A stretch of DNA of 64,000 nucleotides. Source: Sycon ciliatum. Taxonomy: Eukaryota; Porifera; Calcarea; Leucosolenida; Sycettidae. Below the pieces are notes generated by a model. The model was not told the DNA's origin. It made no database searches and worked only from the letters and a program-made list of their open reading frames with translations. This document shows positions 47,287 through 56,831 of the stretch, in pieces. Each line of letters begins with the position of its first letter. Within the stretch, counting starts at the first letter, position 1. The DNA is taken from assembly GCF_964019385.1 (NCBI RefSeq), contig NC_088654.1, positions 17,692,674-17,756,673 of the forward strand, in the 5' to 3' direction. A program made the position numbers and the translations under genes.

Positions 47287-48390
47287 TTACTGATTATGCA
47301 CATTGCTTGAAAGCAAATCACAACAATGATTAAGAGTTAAGCTGTCTTTTAGCCAAATAGCCAATTTGTCGCGGAAATCTGCGATAGTAGTGCAGGACTT
47401 CAGGTCGTCTGGTAAATAATTCCAAACAAGAGCCGATTTACTTGAAAAGGACAGAAAGCCAGACATAGATCTATAGCGATTGATACTCATGTTATGAGTT
47501 GTTGAGCCGCGAGTAGTTCGGGTAGACGTACAGATGGGAAAGAGGGACTGCAAGCAAACAGCCGGCTTAATACAGTAACAGTGGAAAATGAATACAAGGA
47601 ACAAAAATACTGATCGATATTGGAAAGAGGAAACATTGAGGTGGTGAAGAAGTGGCGTGATATTAGCTTGGGGTGATGCACCAAAAGCAACTCGTACAGC
47701 ACGCCGGTGGAGTGAGGCTAGCTTGTTTCTATTTTTAGCGGATATAAACGAAAGGTATACAGGGAGAGCATTATTCTAGATCAGGCTGAATAACACCGAC
47801 AACGAAAGTACGGCGGGCAAACAGGTTCATCTGGCGGAAAGATCGGCGCAGTACATCGATCTTCCGTGAGGCTTTCCGGACGACATTGTTAATGTCAAAG
47901 GACAGCTTATTGTCAACAACGACTCCTAGGCATCTGGTGCTTTCTACTTCCCCTAGCGTAACATTTGACAAAGTGATTTGCAGTTGTTGCCTTTGTTGTT
48001 GTTGCTGACTCTCTATGGCACGTTTGGGATGGATTTGCATGACAACGGTTTTGTCGGTATTTATCTGCATGCCAAGAGCCAAGGTGGTTGTTTAGTATCT
48101 CCAGTGCCGATGACAACTTGGCTTCAGAACGCGCCTTCGACGGATCACTAGAGTAGACTGTCTTGTCATCTGCGAACACCAGTAATTTTGAACCCGCTGT
48201 CTCCGCAAGCCGGGGAAGGTCCCTCAGGTAGACATTAAAAAGGGTAGGGCCTAAAATGCTTCCCTGAGGAACTCCTCGAGACACTGCAAGACTTGAAGAC
48301 TGGCTGGCTTGCGTGACGACACGCTGAGATCTCCCGGCGAGGTACGACGCAAACCAACGCAGGGCGCTTGCATGAACACCCAGATAATGG
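47287..48390 (-). pseudogene. LINE reverse transcriptase fragment, frameshifted
   Basis: Minus-strand frames together give WFASYLAGRSQRV (48380), SRGVPQGSILGPTLFNVYL, LLVFADDKTVYS (catalytic FADD), QINTDKTVVMQIHPK, TRCLGVVVDNKLSF and SKSALVWNYLPDDL..DFRDKLAIWL. This is the order of the C-terminal half of a non-LTR RT. Frames change near 48070 and again near 47770-47600, and everything N-terminal of the RT is missing, so it is a dead 5'-truncated copy. Confidence 0.85.
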
Positions 48391-48848
48391 CCATGAAAAA
48401 AGGACTCAGACCATTGTCATGATGTGGACTGGGAGCTTTGTGGAAGTACAAGACAATAATAATAATAATAATAATAATATTATGCAAGGGGAATACCAAA
48501 TTCACAAGCAACCGCTGAACCTTTCCGAGATGTCCTATAGTGGGCTTAGTGGCTGCTAAAATATTATTCCAACTCGACAAGAAGGGCTATGTATGGTCCT
48601 TCAATAGCTGGTGTGTGCATGTATATAACAGCCTCATTGGGCATCTGCCCTTTTTTCGGATGCCATTTTATACTCCTTCTCAAAAAAGACCTGATTATGT
48701 AAAAAATATGCCTTCAATAGCAGGTATGTATAACAGCCTCATTGGGCATCTGTCCTTGTTTATCGGATGCCTTTTTTTGCTCCTTCTCAAAAGGACCTGA
48801 TTATGCCGAAAATTATGCCGGCATAATCCGCTTACCCCTAACACTCAC

Positions 48849-49381
48849 CGAGTCTGATACATGACATTTGTCTAGATAGGTACATGTATGTGCGGGACTC
48901 ACTTTTACACAGAAACACGCATAAAACGAAATTTTGGCCAGGACAAAATGAAAACTCCGACCGTAATTCATGTCTTACTTGAAAAAAGTCTTCCAAAATG
49001 AAGTTCTTATAGCAAGGGAAAGATCCCCTACTCCCGAAACACTTGTGGGTGTGGGTTCCAGTGTGAATCTATTGCGTATTGGATTGGTTTTATTTAATGT
49101 CGAAGAACAAACAGGCTGTGTTGCCTTATTAGCAGTTATTACATGTTATTACACCCCCACCGTTAGGCGCTGCATCTGCCGCTAGGGTTTATCGGGTGTT
49201 AGCGGCCGCCGTGAGTTCCCTTCGGGAACGGATACGATAATTTACTTGTTTTTTTACTTACATGAGATCGACTACAGGCATTAAATTAAAGGAAAAGGAA
49301 AAGATTAAACGAACTTAGAAGTTGCGACTTCGGCGGTAATAGTCATGAAGTTGATTGTTCCAACTAGGAACACACGCTTCT
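48849..49381. other. Intergenic, nothing recognised
   Basis: No open frame with family character and no clear repeat. Confidence 0.45.
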
Positions 49382-50043
49382 TGCCGAACTTGATACTTGA
49401 CTGACTCACGACTGCCATCCGGAGCACACGAGGAGCACGTCGCACCTTCCACTCGGCAAACCTGCAAGAAAGCACCACTCCCTGCTCAATACACGGTGTT
49501 TCGGGGAATTCACCCCTCATCAGTTGAGCTTGAGTAGGCTGAGGAAGATTGTGCCTGAAAAGCACCACTTATATACTGCTCTCCAGGCCAAACCATCACT
49601 AGGGATACAAACTTATAGAGACGCTTTGTTTCCAGCGCGACAAACACCTCGTGAAGCTCCAGGTAGCAGCGTGAGTCAGAGTCTCTCATGGAGTTGTGAT
49701 AAACAGACTGAACTGATGAGGGGGGAATTCCCCGAAACACCGTGTATTGAGCAGGGAGTGGTGCTTTCTTGCAGGTTTGCCGAGTCGAAGGTGCGACGTG
49801 CTCCTCGTGTGCTCCGGATAGCAGTCGTGAGTCAGTCAAGTACAGTCAGACCTCGCTTATCCGGTCCTCGTTTATCCGGATCCCTCGCCATCCGGAAGAA
49901 AAAAGCTGGTTACATATTTACAGCATACGTGATGCATCCAACATAAACGGTGTTCGGTTATCTGGTTCCCTCGCCTATCAGGATTTTTTTTGGAAAACGG
50001 ATGTGTGCGGTTAAGCGAGGTCTGACTGTATCAAGTTCGGCAG
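49382..50043. mobile_element. Foldback repeat with ~145-bp arms
   Basis: The left arm 49382-49526 is repeated in reverse complement at 49711-49842 plus 50031-50043; the right arm is broken by the pogo-like MITE. Shared words include cttgactgactcacgact, ctccctgctcaatacac and gtttcggggaatt. The family is also at 35205-35490. Confidence 0.85.
49843..50028. mobile_element. pogo-like MITE, 186 bp, TA duplication
   Basis: Ends CAGTCAGACCTCGCTTATCC and (rc) CAGTCAGACCTCGCTTAACC, flanked by TA at 49841-49842 and 50029-50030. Internal copies of ttatccgg/ccctcgcc words. The TIR resembles pogo/Tigger termini. It lies inside the foldback's right arm. Confidence 0.9.
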
Positions 50044-50384
50044 GAAAAGATTTTTAAAAAGATTAAAATAATAAAGAAAAAAAGAAAAAAGAGTAGGGTT
50101 TTAAGACAGCAGGGGAAAGATTACATTTTTTGATCAGTGAGCAACGTTGGTCTGTTGATTTTCAGGTGGGATAAAAGAGCGGTCTGGAATTGACCAGGTT
50201 TCTCCAGTGATCGTATAAAGTAGATGCAGGAAACTTATTCCAGAGAGCGGGACAGTGATGGGATGGGCATTGGGCTGTGTGAGGCGGCGGAAGATGCGAC
50301 CCTCGGGAAAAGAGGCAGGGGAACATTTTGTGCTCCTTGTTCGGCGGGTGTGCGACAGGGGTGTAATGAGGTCATGAAGCATAC

Positions 50385-50470
50385 ACACACACACGCACAC
50401 ACGCACGCACACACGCACACACACATACACAAACACAAACACACTCGCACATACCCCCCCCCCCCCCCCA
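50385..50470. repeat. (CA)n with poly-C
   Basis: CA/cgca run then C14. Simple repeat. Confidence 0.85.
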
Positions 50471-50634
50471 CACACACACCAACATACACCATGTGCCATG
50501 TATACGCCCGTCGCAAGAGAAGCACGCAAATCTGCAAATGCACTAGATGTGCACCCACAGATTTTCTCTTTATAGCAACCAGGGAGTCGTTTATACGACT
50601 CCCTGATAGCAACGATAGCGAACAAGATCTGAAT
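50466..50634 (+). repeat. Dispersed repeat, paralogue of 39841-39972
   Basis: About 85% identical by eye to the copy in the foldback loop, except for the 34-bp insertion (palindrome plus one target copy) described in the next entry. Confidence 0.8.
50572..50613. mobile_element. 26-bp palindromic micro-insertion with 8-bp TSD
   Basis: A perfect 26-bp palindrome (50580-50605), CAGGGAGTCGT../..ACGACTCCCTG, is flanked by perfect 8-bp duplications atagcaac (50572-50579, 50606-50613). The half-site equals the terminal 11-12 bp of the hAT element at 41566-43540. The paralogue at 39841-39972 has an unduplicated site there. So this looks like a hAT insertion reduced to its two fused tips. Confidence 0.85.
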
Positions 50635-51041
50635 GAGACAGATCAAGACTTGCACCAGATAACTGTCTAATCCACACAACTGGCGAAGCCATGTGAATCG
50701 GCCACCAATACACACCTGGTCTACACGACACAGAGTACATCGGCATAAAACGGCCAAGACAGTTACCACACACTACACTTGCTGGGGTAACCAGTATAGA
50801 CAGCACGCTGCTTTGATAGAAGCAGACACTAGATGCACTGGTACCTTGAAGTGAAATTGGAGTTACTTTACCAACCAGCCTCGGCTACTGAGCACTGGGA
50901 ACCCAGAGCCAACACTCAACAGACATACCAACAACCTCAGCCATGAAAGCTATTATAGTAACGACACACTGGATTGTGGAGCCGAAACTAGTCCAACTTC
51001 CAAATGCTTTGGCAAGAAGGAAGCCTTCCTACAGGTTGGCA

Positions 51042-51410
<369 letters not shown>

Positions 51411-51419
51411 ACACACACA

Positions 51420-51500
51420 CACAACACCTCAGACCTCAGACCTGCCCATCGCGGAAGCGATGATGGCGAACAGCTATGTTAGACATAGCAACTTGTGTTG
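51420..51500 (-). mobile_element. SINE fragment, second subfamily, minus strand
   Basis: Contains the rc of caggtctgaggtctgaggtg, gcttccgcgatgggc-type and ctaacatagctgttcgc words found at 16583-16757. Flanked by CA arrays. Confidence 0.75.
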
Positions 51501-51792
<292 letters not shown>

Positions 51793-52287
51793 CCTGTCAT
51801 AGGCTACGGCCGTACCCATGGTACCAGACACATAATATTACAGTCACAGCTTCGTGAAATCCTGAAAATGCCCTCTGACTCTGGGTCTGTTGCAGTGTCG
51901 GGCACTTGATGTGAGTGATACTGACTGTGAACTGAACATCAGAAATTCAGATTCTCACCCTCGCGGCTAGACGCGTATCCAGGTATCTGCCTCCTACGCG
52001 TGCCAGTGTGATCAGTATTATGGTGTGTGACTGGGTATACTTTTAGATCTACACGAGTGCAGCCAGTTGGAAGTTCTGCGTTCGAAGTGAGGCAGATGAA
52101 CTATGAAGCGTTGACCTCCACCCGGAAAATCACTAGTTCGCCTAAATAATTGTGATCATCACCAAAGTAACTTTAGGTGCGTTTCAAGTGGACCCGTCCT
52201 TTCCCTAGCCCTTTTCTGTTGCATTGTTCGGAGCGGGGCCGGTTTAGATGAAAGAAAGCAGCGGAGACTGAGTCTGTGGGCACGGTT
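51793..52287. other. Upstream region of the deoxyribosyltransferase-like gene
   Basis: No element recognised. In the frame of the downstream ATG a TGA lies at 52249, so the coding exon cannot extend further 5' than that unless it is spliced. Confidence 0.5.
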
Positions 52288-53766
52288 ATGGCGTGTGACA
52301 TCTCCGCACAGACTTTCCTGACGTGTGCTCAGGAAGCAGTCGTGAGGTCGTCCACCCAGCTTCAAGAAAGCGATGGCAGTGGTGGCGGTGGCGTATTGCC
52401 AAGTTTGAGCGTCGGCGATGCGACGCGTGCCTTCCACGAGATGGGCCTGAACATTACCTTCGCCCAGGTGCTGGAAATGATGGCGTTCGCAATGACCTGC
52501 GATGGTCGTTATCTTTCCGGGGACCCTGTGCCAGCCGAGCCTTGCTTTCTCTTCGGCGAGTTCTGCTGGTACGCCGCACAGTTCTTGCACTGCTTTCAGA
52601 ATCTGCAGTCCTCGCAGTCGGCTGGCGGTCTTTCGCCAACCAGCTCGCAGCAGCGCAACCTGCGTGCAACGCGCAAGGTGCAGCCAAGACTCGAGCATTA
52701 CGGTCAGAAGAAAGCGAAACATCAGGTGTTCCTGGGTGGTGCGTGCAATCCAACTGTTTGGCGAGAGAAGACGGCAATTCCGTACCTGAAAGGTAACGGG
52801 ATCACCTACTACAATCCGCAGAGGACCGAGTGGCATCCGGACCTGATAGCGGAGGAACGCACAGCCAAGAACGGCGCGGCAGTGAACCTGCTCGTGGTCG
52901 ACGAAGACACGAGGGGAACGGCGTCCATTGTAGAGGCGGCGTACATGTGCGCAGGCAAGGAGGGCGTGGTGCCTGTGATCCGTATGACATACAAACAGTC
53001 ACGGGAGATGTGCAACGACTCCATTGTGCTGAGCGACAAGGAGGTCGAGGAGCTGAACTACGCGCGAGCACTGCTCATCGACTACGCGGAGGCCAATGGA
53101 GTCCTGGTGTTCAACAACATCAGTCAGGCGCTTCAGTGCGTGCGCGATATTCTGGTGAGCGCGGACGGCATTGCGACGGAGAACGCTGCCTCTCTGGAGG
53201 AAAGTAGCATTCGCCTGGGATGGGAGATAGGCGCGGCGCACGAGGCGTTTGTCAGCGCCATGAAGGCGTGCGAGTCGGACGTCACCTGGACCGAGCATGA
53301 CAACTCGCCCAAGTGCCGAGCCAAGCTGTCCGGCGAGCACGCACGCGAGGCCATCGTCAAGCTACTCGCGCTCGGCCAGAGCTCACTGACAGGTCACGGC
53401 AGCTGTAGAGACGTGTCGGTGCCCATAGCTAGCGTTGACTATAATCAGTTCCTCATGTACGCCACCCTCGCCTTCCTGCGCACCAAGGAGCGGAACGCGG
53501 CGGAGCAGGCGTACCGGGAGCAGGCCAGGCAATACGGCCCGGTTGCCGCTCTCAAGGCCGTCCTCTCGTTCGCCGGGCGCACGGCGATGCACGCGTACAG
53601 CATGCTGGGTGCCCTTCGACGCCGGCCCAACATCGAGGACCTGGCCAGGTGTCCGCCGCGCCGCCTCGTGCACCTGGGTGGCAGCTGCGGACGCACAACT
53701 TGGCGGGACGAGATTGCAATACCCTACCTGGAGGAGATGGACATTGAGTATGACAATCCGCAGACG
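52288..53766 (+). CDS. Tandem nucleoside 2-deoxyribosyltransferase-like protein, first coding exon
   Basis: 493 codons from ATG 52288 to the donor GTAAGT at 53767, after which the protein must continue. Residues about 1-115 form a helical, EF-hand-like module (LSVGDATRAFHEMGLNITFA). Residues 146-300 form a nucleoside 2-deoxyribosyltransferase-like domain: VFLGGACNPTVWREKTAIPY, NPQRTEWHPDLIAEE, VVDEDTRGTASIVEAAY. D205 and E216 sit where this fold keeps its catalytic acid and Glu. Residues 305-440 repeat the helical module (LSGEHAREAIVKLLALG). At 459 a second copy starts, VHLGGSCGRTTWRDEIAIPY, cut by the intron at DNPQT. The family cleaves or exchanges N-glycosidic bonds of deoxynucleosides; the substrate here is unknown. 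The next exon was not found in the window, so the BEL insertion probably lies in this intron. Confidence 0.85.
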
Positions 53767-54139
53767 GTAAGTCACTTCAAAGTAGTTGCTGTATAATACT
53801 GTCGGACGACGAAGAACTGGGGAGTCAGGCCGGTCTAGCCTAGCCCGTTCTTATTTTTAGTGAACACAGCGGTTTTCATCTCATTCGATGGTACAGTCCT
53901 ACACGTACATTTAAGCAGAGTTATACGTCTGAGTGTGCATTCTAGGTTTCCGCTCTTATCTGCAAACAATCCAGCCTAGACCGATCTTAAACATGTGTGA
54001 AACTCTAGCCTGGCCGTTCTTCGGCGCCCGGCAGTACTGTAATTGTGCGGAACTTGTGTTTCCTTATCCGGTAGTAGTTTTGACAAGGATACAATAGAAT
54101 TCTGAAAAGGCGCATCCTGAAGGGGAACAGGGAAAAGTA
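53767..54139. other. Intron start, nothing recognised
   Basis: Follows donor gtaagt. No exon completing the second deoxyribosyltransferase-like domain (expected to continue with an SEWHPDLI-like motif) was seen here. Confidence 0.5.
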
Positions 54140-54319
54140 GAGTGAAACCTGTCTAAGACGACCGCTCAAGGCACCTTCAAAATGTGGTCTCGGTTACCAG
54201 GTGGTCTGCTTATCCAGGGTCATTTGGACTGGAAATAGCATCCTTGGGTTCTGGTTGCAGTGGTCTTCTTAGGCAGGTGATCGCCTTATCCGAGTGGTCG
54301 CCTTGCCAGGTGTTACTGT
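54140..54319. mobile_element. Decayed TIR MITE
   Basis: Left end AGTGAAACCTGTCTAAGACG and rc right end AGTAACACCTGGCAAGGCGA are diverged inverted copies. They resemble the CAGTAAAACCTG element at 25212. Confidence 0.55.
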
Positions 54320-55640
54320 GTGTAGTATGCGAGTCAGGTCTTCTCCCAACATACTTCAATATGGAGGTAGACAACGATGACTCGCACAATGTCCATATAA
54401 AGCTTTTATACATCTTAGCAGAGGAAGTAAGTGGGTTGCACTGTAGCTTATTATTATGATCACTATGATGACAATGAATATCAAAATTTCACCCAAACGA
54501 AAGGAGGTGCGACCTATACTCCGATGATCAAAATAACGACGGTACACTAGGGTAGATGTCTGTATTTCATGGCAAAACAAGGGAGGGGGGGGGGGGTGAG
54601 GTGCAGCCTTTACTCCAGTACGGCTTATACTCCGGAAAATACGGTACATTACAAGTTCATTTGCATGTACGGCTGTGTGGCTGTTCTGAAACAGATAGTG
54701 GCTGTACTGCCGCAACTGCTGTGGCAATAAGGAAGCATTTTCAATTTGAAAAGCTAAAGAAAATTTACAAATAAGCGACGTGTACACTATAGTTTAATGA
54801 TAGCAATGAATAATTATTAGTTCCGCGTTCATGCCACACAACAACGAAGTCTCAAAAGAGGTTTAACCGCAGTGGACTTGCTTGTCACTCTCATCAGTGG
54901 ATTTTCATGACTGAAGAATAATAATGTACAGCAGAGCAATAAATGATACAATTGGAGTGATACAATAATTGTTATACAAAGTACTGAAACATGAGCAGGC
55001 ACAAAGAGGTGAGATAATAATTATGAGCCATACACATTAACACAAAATGAACATTGTGTGAACTTACGAATATAACTTGGGTACTACGACATGCTTCTTT
55101 TGCCTGCACAAAACTGGCTTATACAGACGAATACAACACAGCTTCAGGCACCTGCAGTTGCTGAGCATATCGTGCGCGACTAAGTACAGTGAAACATAAA
55201 TCATCATATACTTCTAAACACTTAGGGTGTGACAAAAAATGAACATACACAGCAGACTTCTTACTATCACCATCTTCATCCAGCTCCTCCGTCTCGATGT
55301 TTCCGTCATCGTCATCCCATCATCGCCGTCCGCATCACTTCCGTCAATCTCGTCATCCAATTCATCGTCGAATTCCCTGTCGATTCTATTCGTTACTTCC
55401 TCTTTGGATTGTTGTTCAGTTGACTCCGCCTTTTGACGCCTCCCTTGAACAATATGTTTGGGCTCCCCCTCAGGAACGGCAAAGGTCACTTTAGTTCCAT
55501 CATTTCTAGTGTCATAGTAGTTGAAGGCGTAGTTAGCTGTTGAGTGTCTAGGTCTTTCGCACGCATGAGGGACAGTAGCGTCACTCTGTCTCCTTTCATC
55601 TACCTTGCAGTCTCCTCCGACCCGTATCGGGTCAGGTTGC
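54320..55640. other. Intronic/intergenic; dispersed repeat copy and acidic open frame
   Basis: 54793-54905 is the reverse copy of 5432-5550. A G10 run lies near 54587. On the minus strand a 164-codon frame (55708-55214) has an acidic stretch (REFDDELDDEIDGSDADGDD), but neither a family nor clean splice sites are seen, so it is only noted. Confidence 0.45.
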
Positions 55641-55701
55641 AGTTTGCACCATGTCCAAGGACGTCCCATCAATTGACTCTGTTGTAGGAGATGCCAACAA
55701 G

Positions 55702-56007
55702 TCCACACTCAACGCAGAGGTGGGTGGTGGCTCCGGTGGAGGCAGTGGCACCACTGGCATCAGGGGTTCAATTCGTGTCACGCTCGGTATCCTTACTAAG
55801 TTAGGATGTGAGTTGTTCGCATGTGTGGTTCTCAAGGACTATGCTGGACGTTGGTCCACACTCAACGCAGAGGTGGGTGGTAGCTCCGGTGGAGGCAGTG
55901 GCACCACTGGCATCAGGGGTTCAATTCGTGTCACGCTCGGTATCCTTACTAAGTTAGGATGTGAGTTGTTCGCATGTGTGGTTCTCAAGGACTATGCTGG
56001 ACGTTGG
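55702..56007. repeat. 153-bp perfect-looking tandem duplication
   Basis: The copies 55702-55854 and 55855-56007 differ at one or two positions. 153 is a multiple of 3, so a plus-strand frame from ATG 55651 (MSKDVPSIDSVVGDANKS) stays open through both, giving two 51-residue repeats (GSIRVTLGILTKLGCELFAC). It is not known whether it is translated. The frame runs into the BEL LTR at 56071. Confidence 0.85.
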
Positions 56008-56065
56008 GCAGACAATGGAGATGAAAACACCACAACCGCATCCTCAGAAGGAGCTGGCAATGGAA

Positions 56066-56070
56066 CCGAC
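56066..56070 (+). repeat. BEL target-site duplication, left copy
   Basis: ccgac, repeated at 63328-63332. A 5-bp duplication is in the usual range for BEL/Pao integrases. Confidence 0.9.
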
Positions 56071-56785
56071 TGTCGCAATATGTGCGAATGTCGGACTGTC
56101 AATATTTGAATACATGTTACGAGTGCAATTTGAATTTACAGTATTTACAATTTGTCTTTACGTCGCACTCTTACCTAAGGTATATCCCAGGAGCGATAGG
56201 GTCCAGGTCCGCTGCCCATAGCTAAGTTCTAGGTATAGTAAGTATTTGTAGTAAGGTAGCTTGACACATGACTAGCTTCGCTCTATAATCTTGTTCTGAA
56301 ATGAATTGCATGTGTGGAATTATTTGATCTCTTCGATCGAACTGTCGATTTATTTGAACTGCATTTTTCTGATTTATTTATTTCCTTTTTTTGCATGCAC
56401 GCACTGGCAGCGCTCCATTGCAGCCGCGATACGCGATCGCGGGATCGCTACGCGCGTACGATGCACTTCCCAAACTGGCTGGCTTTTGCACGCAGCAAAA
56501 TCATGATAATCTATTTTTGGTTTCACATTTTTTGCACACAGTACGCTGGCACGGCATGCGTACGCTGCCGTGCGAGCGAATCCTTTTTCGGAGCGCTCTG
56601 TTGTAGTGCTTCGTGTCCTTCTCTCGGTAGTTTTCTCTCTCCAAGCAGTGTTCTTTATGTGGTGAAAGAAGTGACAACGAACCAGGTCTCTCTCCCATCT
56701 TGAAGTTGTCGCGGCAGCTGCTGGCCAGCTGTCCGCGACAGTGTGTGCATGATTGTACAAGTATAAAGTGAAGTGTTTTACCACA
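56071..56785 (+). repeat. BEL 5' LTR
   Basis: 715 bp, TG..CA termini, identical by eye to 62613-63327. It contains a ctataatc (56282-56289) and a tataaag (56762-56768) word as possible core promoter elements; which one is used is unknown. Confidence 0.96.
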
Positions 56786-56791
56786 TAAAAT

Positions 56792-56809
56792 TGGTACCGA
56801 AACCCGATC
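56792..56809 (+). promoter_or_regulatory. Primer binding site
   Basis: tggtaccgaaacccgatc starts 6 bp after the LTR. TGG pairs with a tRNA CCA end. I could not assign the tRNA species. Confidence 0.65.
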
Positions 56810-56831
56810 ATAGATCCTGCAGCCTGTCATC

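Larger units (their letters stand above)
47033..48840. mobile_element. Non-autonomous hAT element, 1808 bp, with LINE fragment inside
   Basis: Perfect 20-bp inverted ends TAGGGGTAAGCGGATTATGC. Perfect 8-bp duplications acactcac lie at 47025-47032 and 48841-48848. No transposase. Near the right end a 113-bp unit is tandemly duplicated (tcaatagc(t/a)gg at 48601 and 48714). The middle is a minus-strand LINE fragment. Confidence 0.92.

Noticed and set aside
52276..52287. Upstream start at 52276 for the deoxyribosyltransferase-like gene
   Set aside because: The codon there is GTG; the first ATG is 52288.
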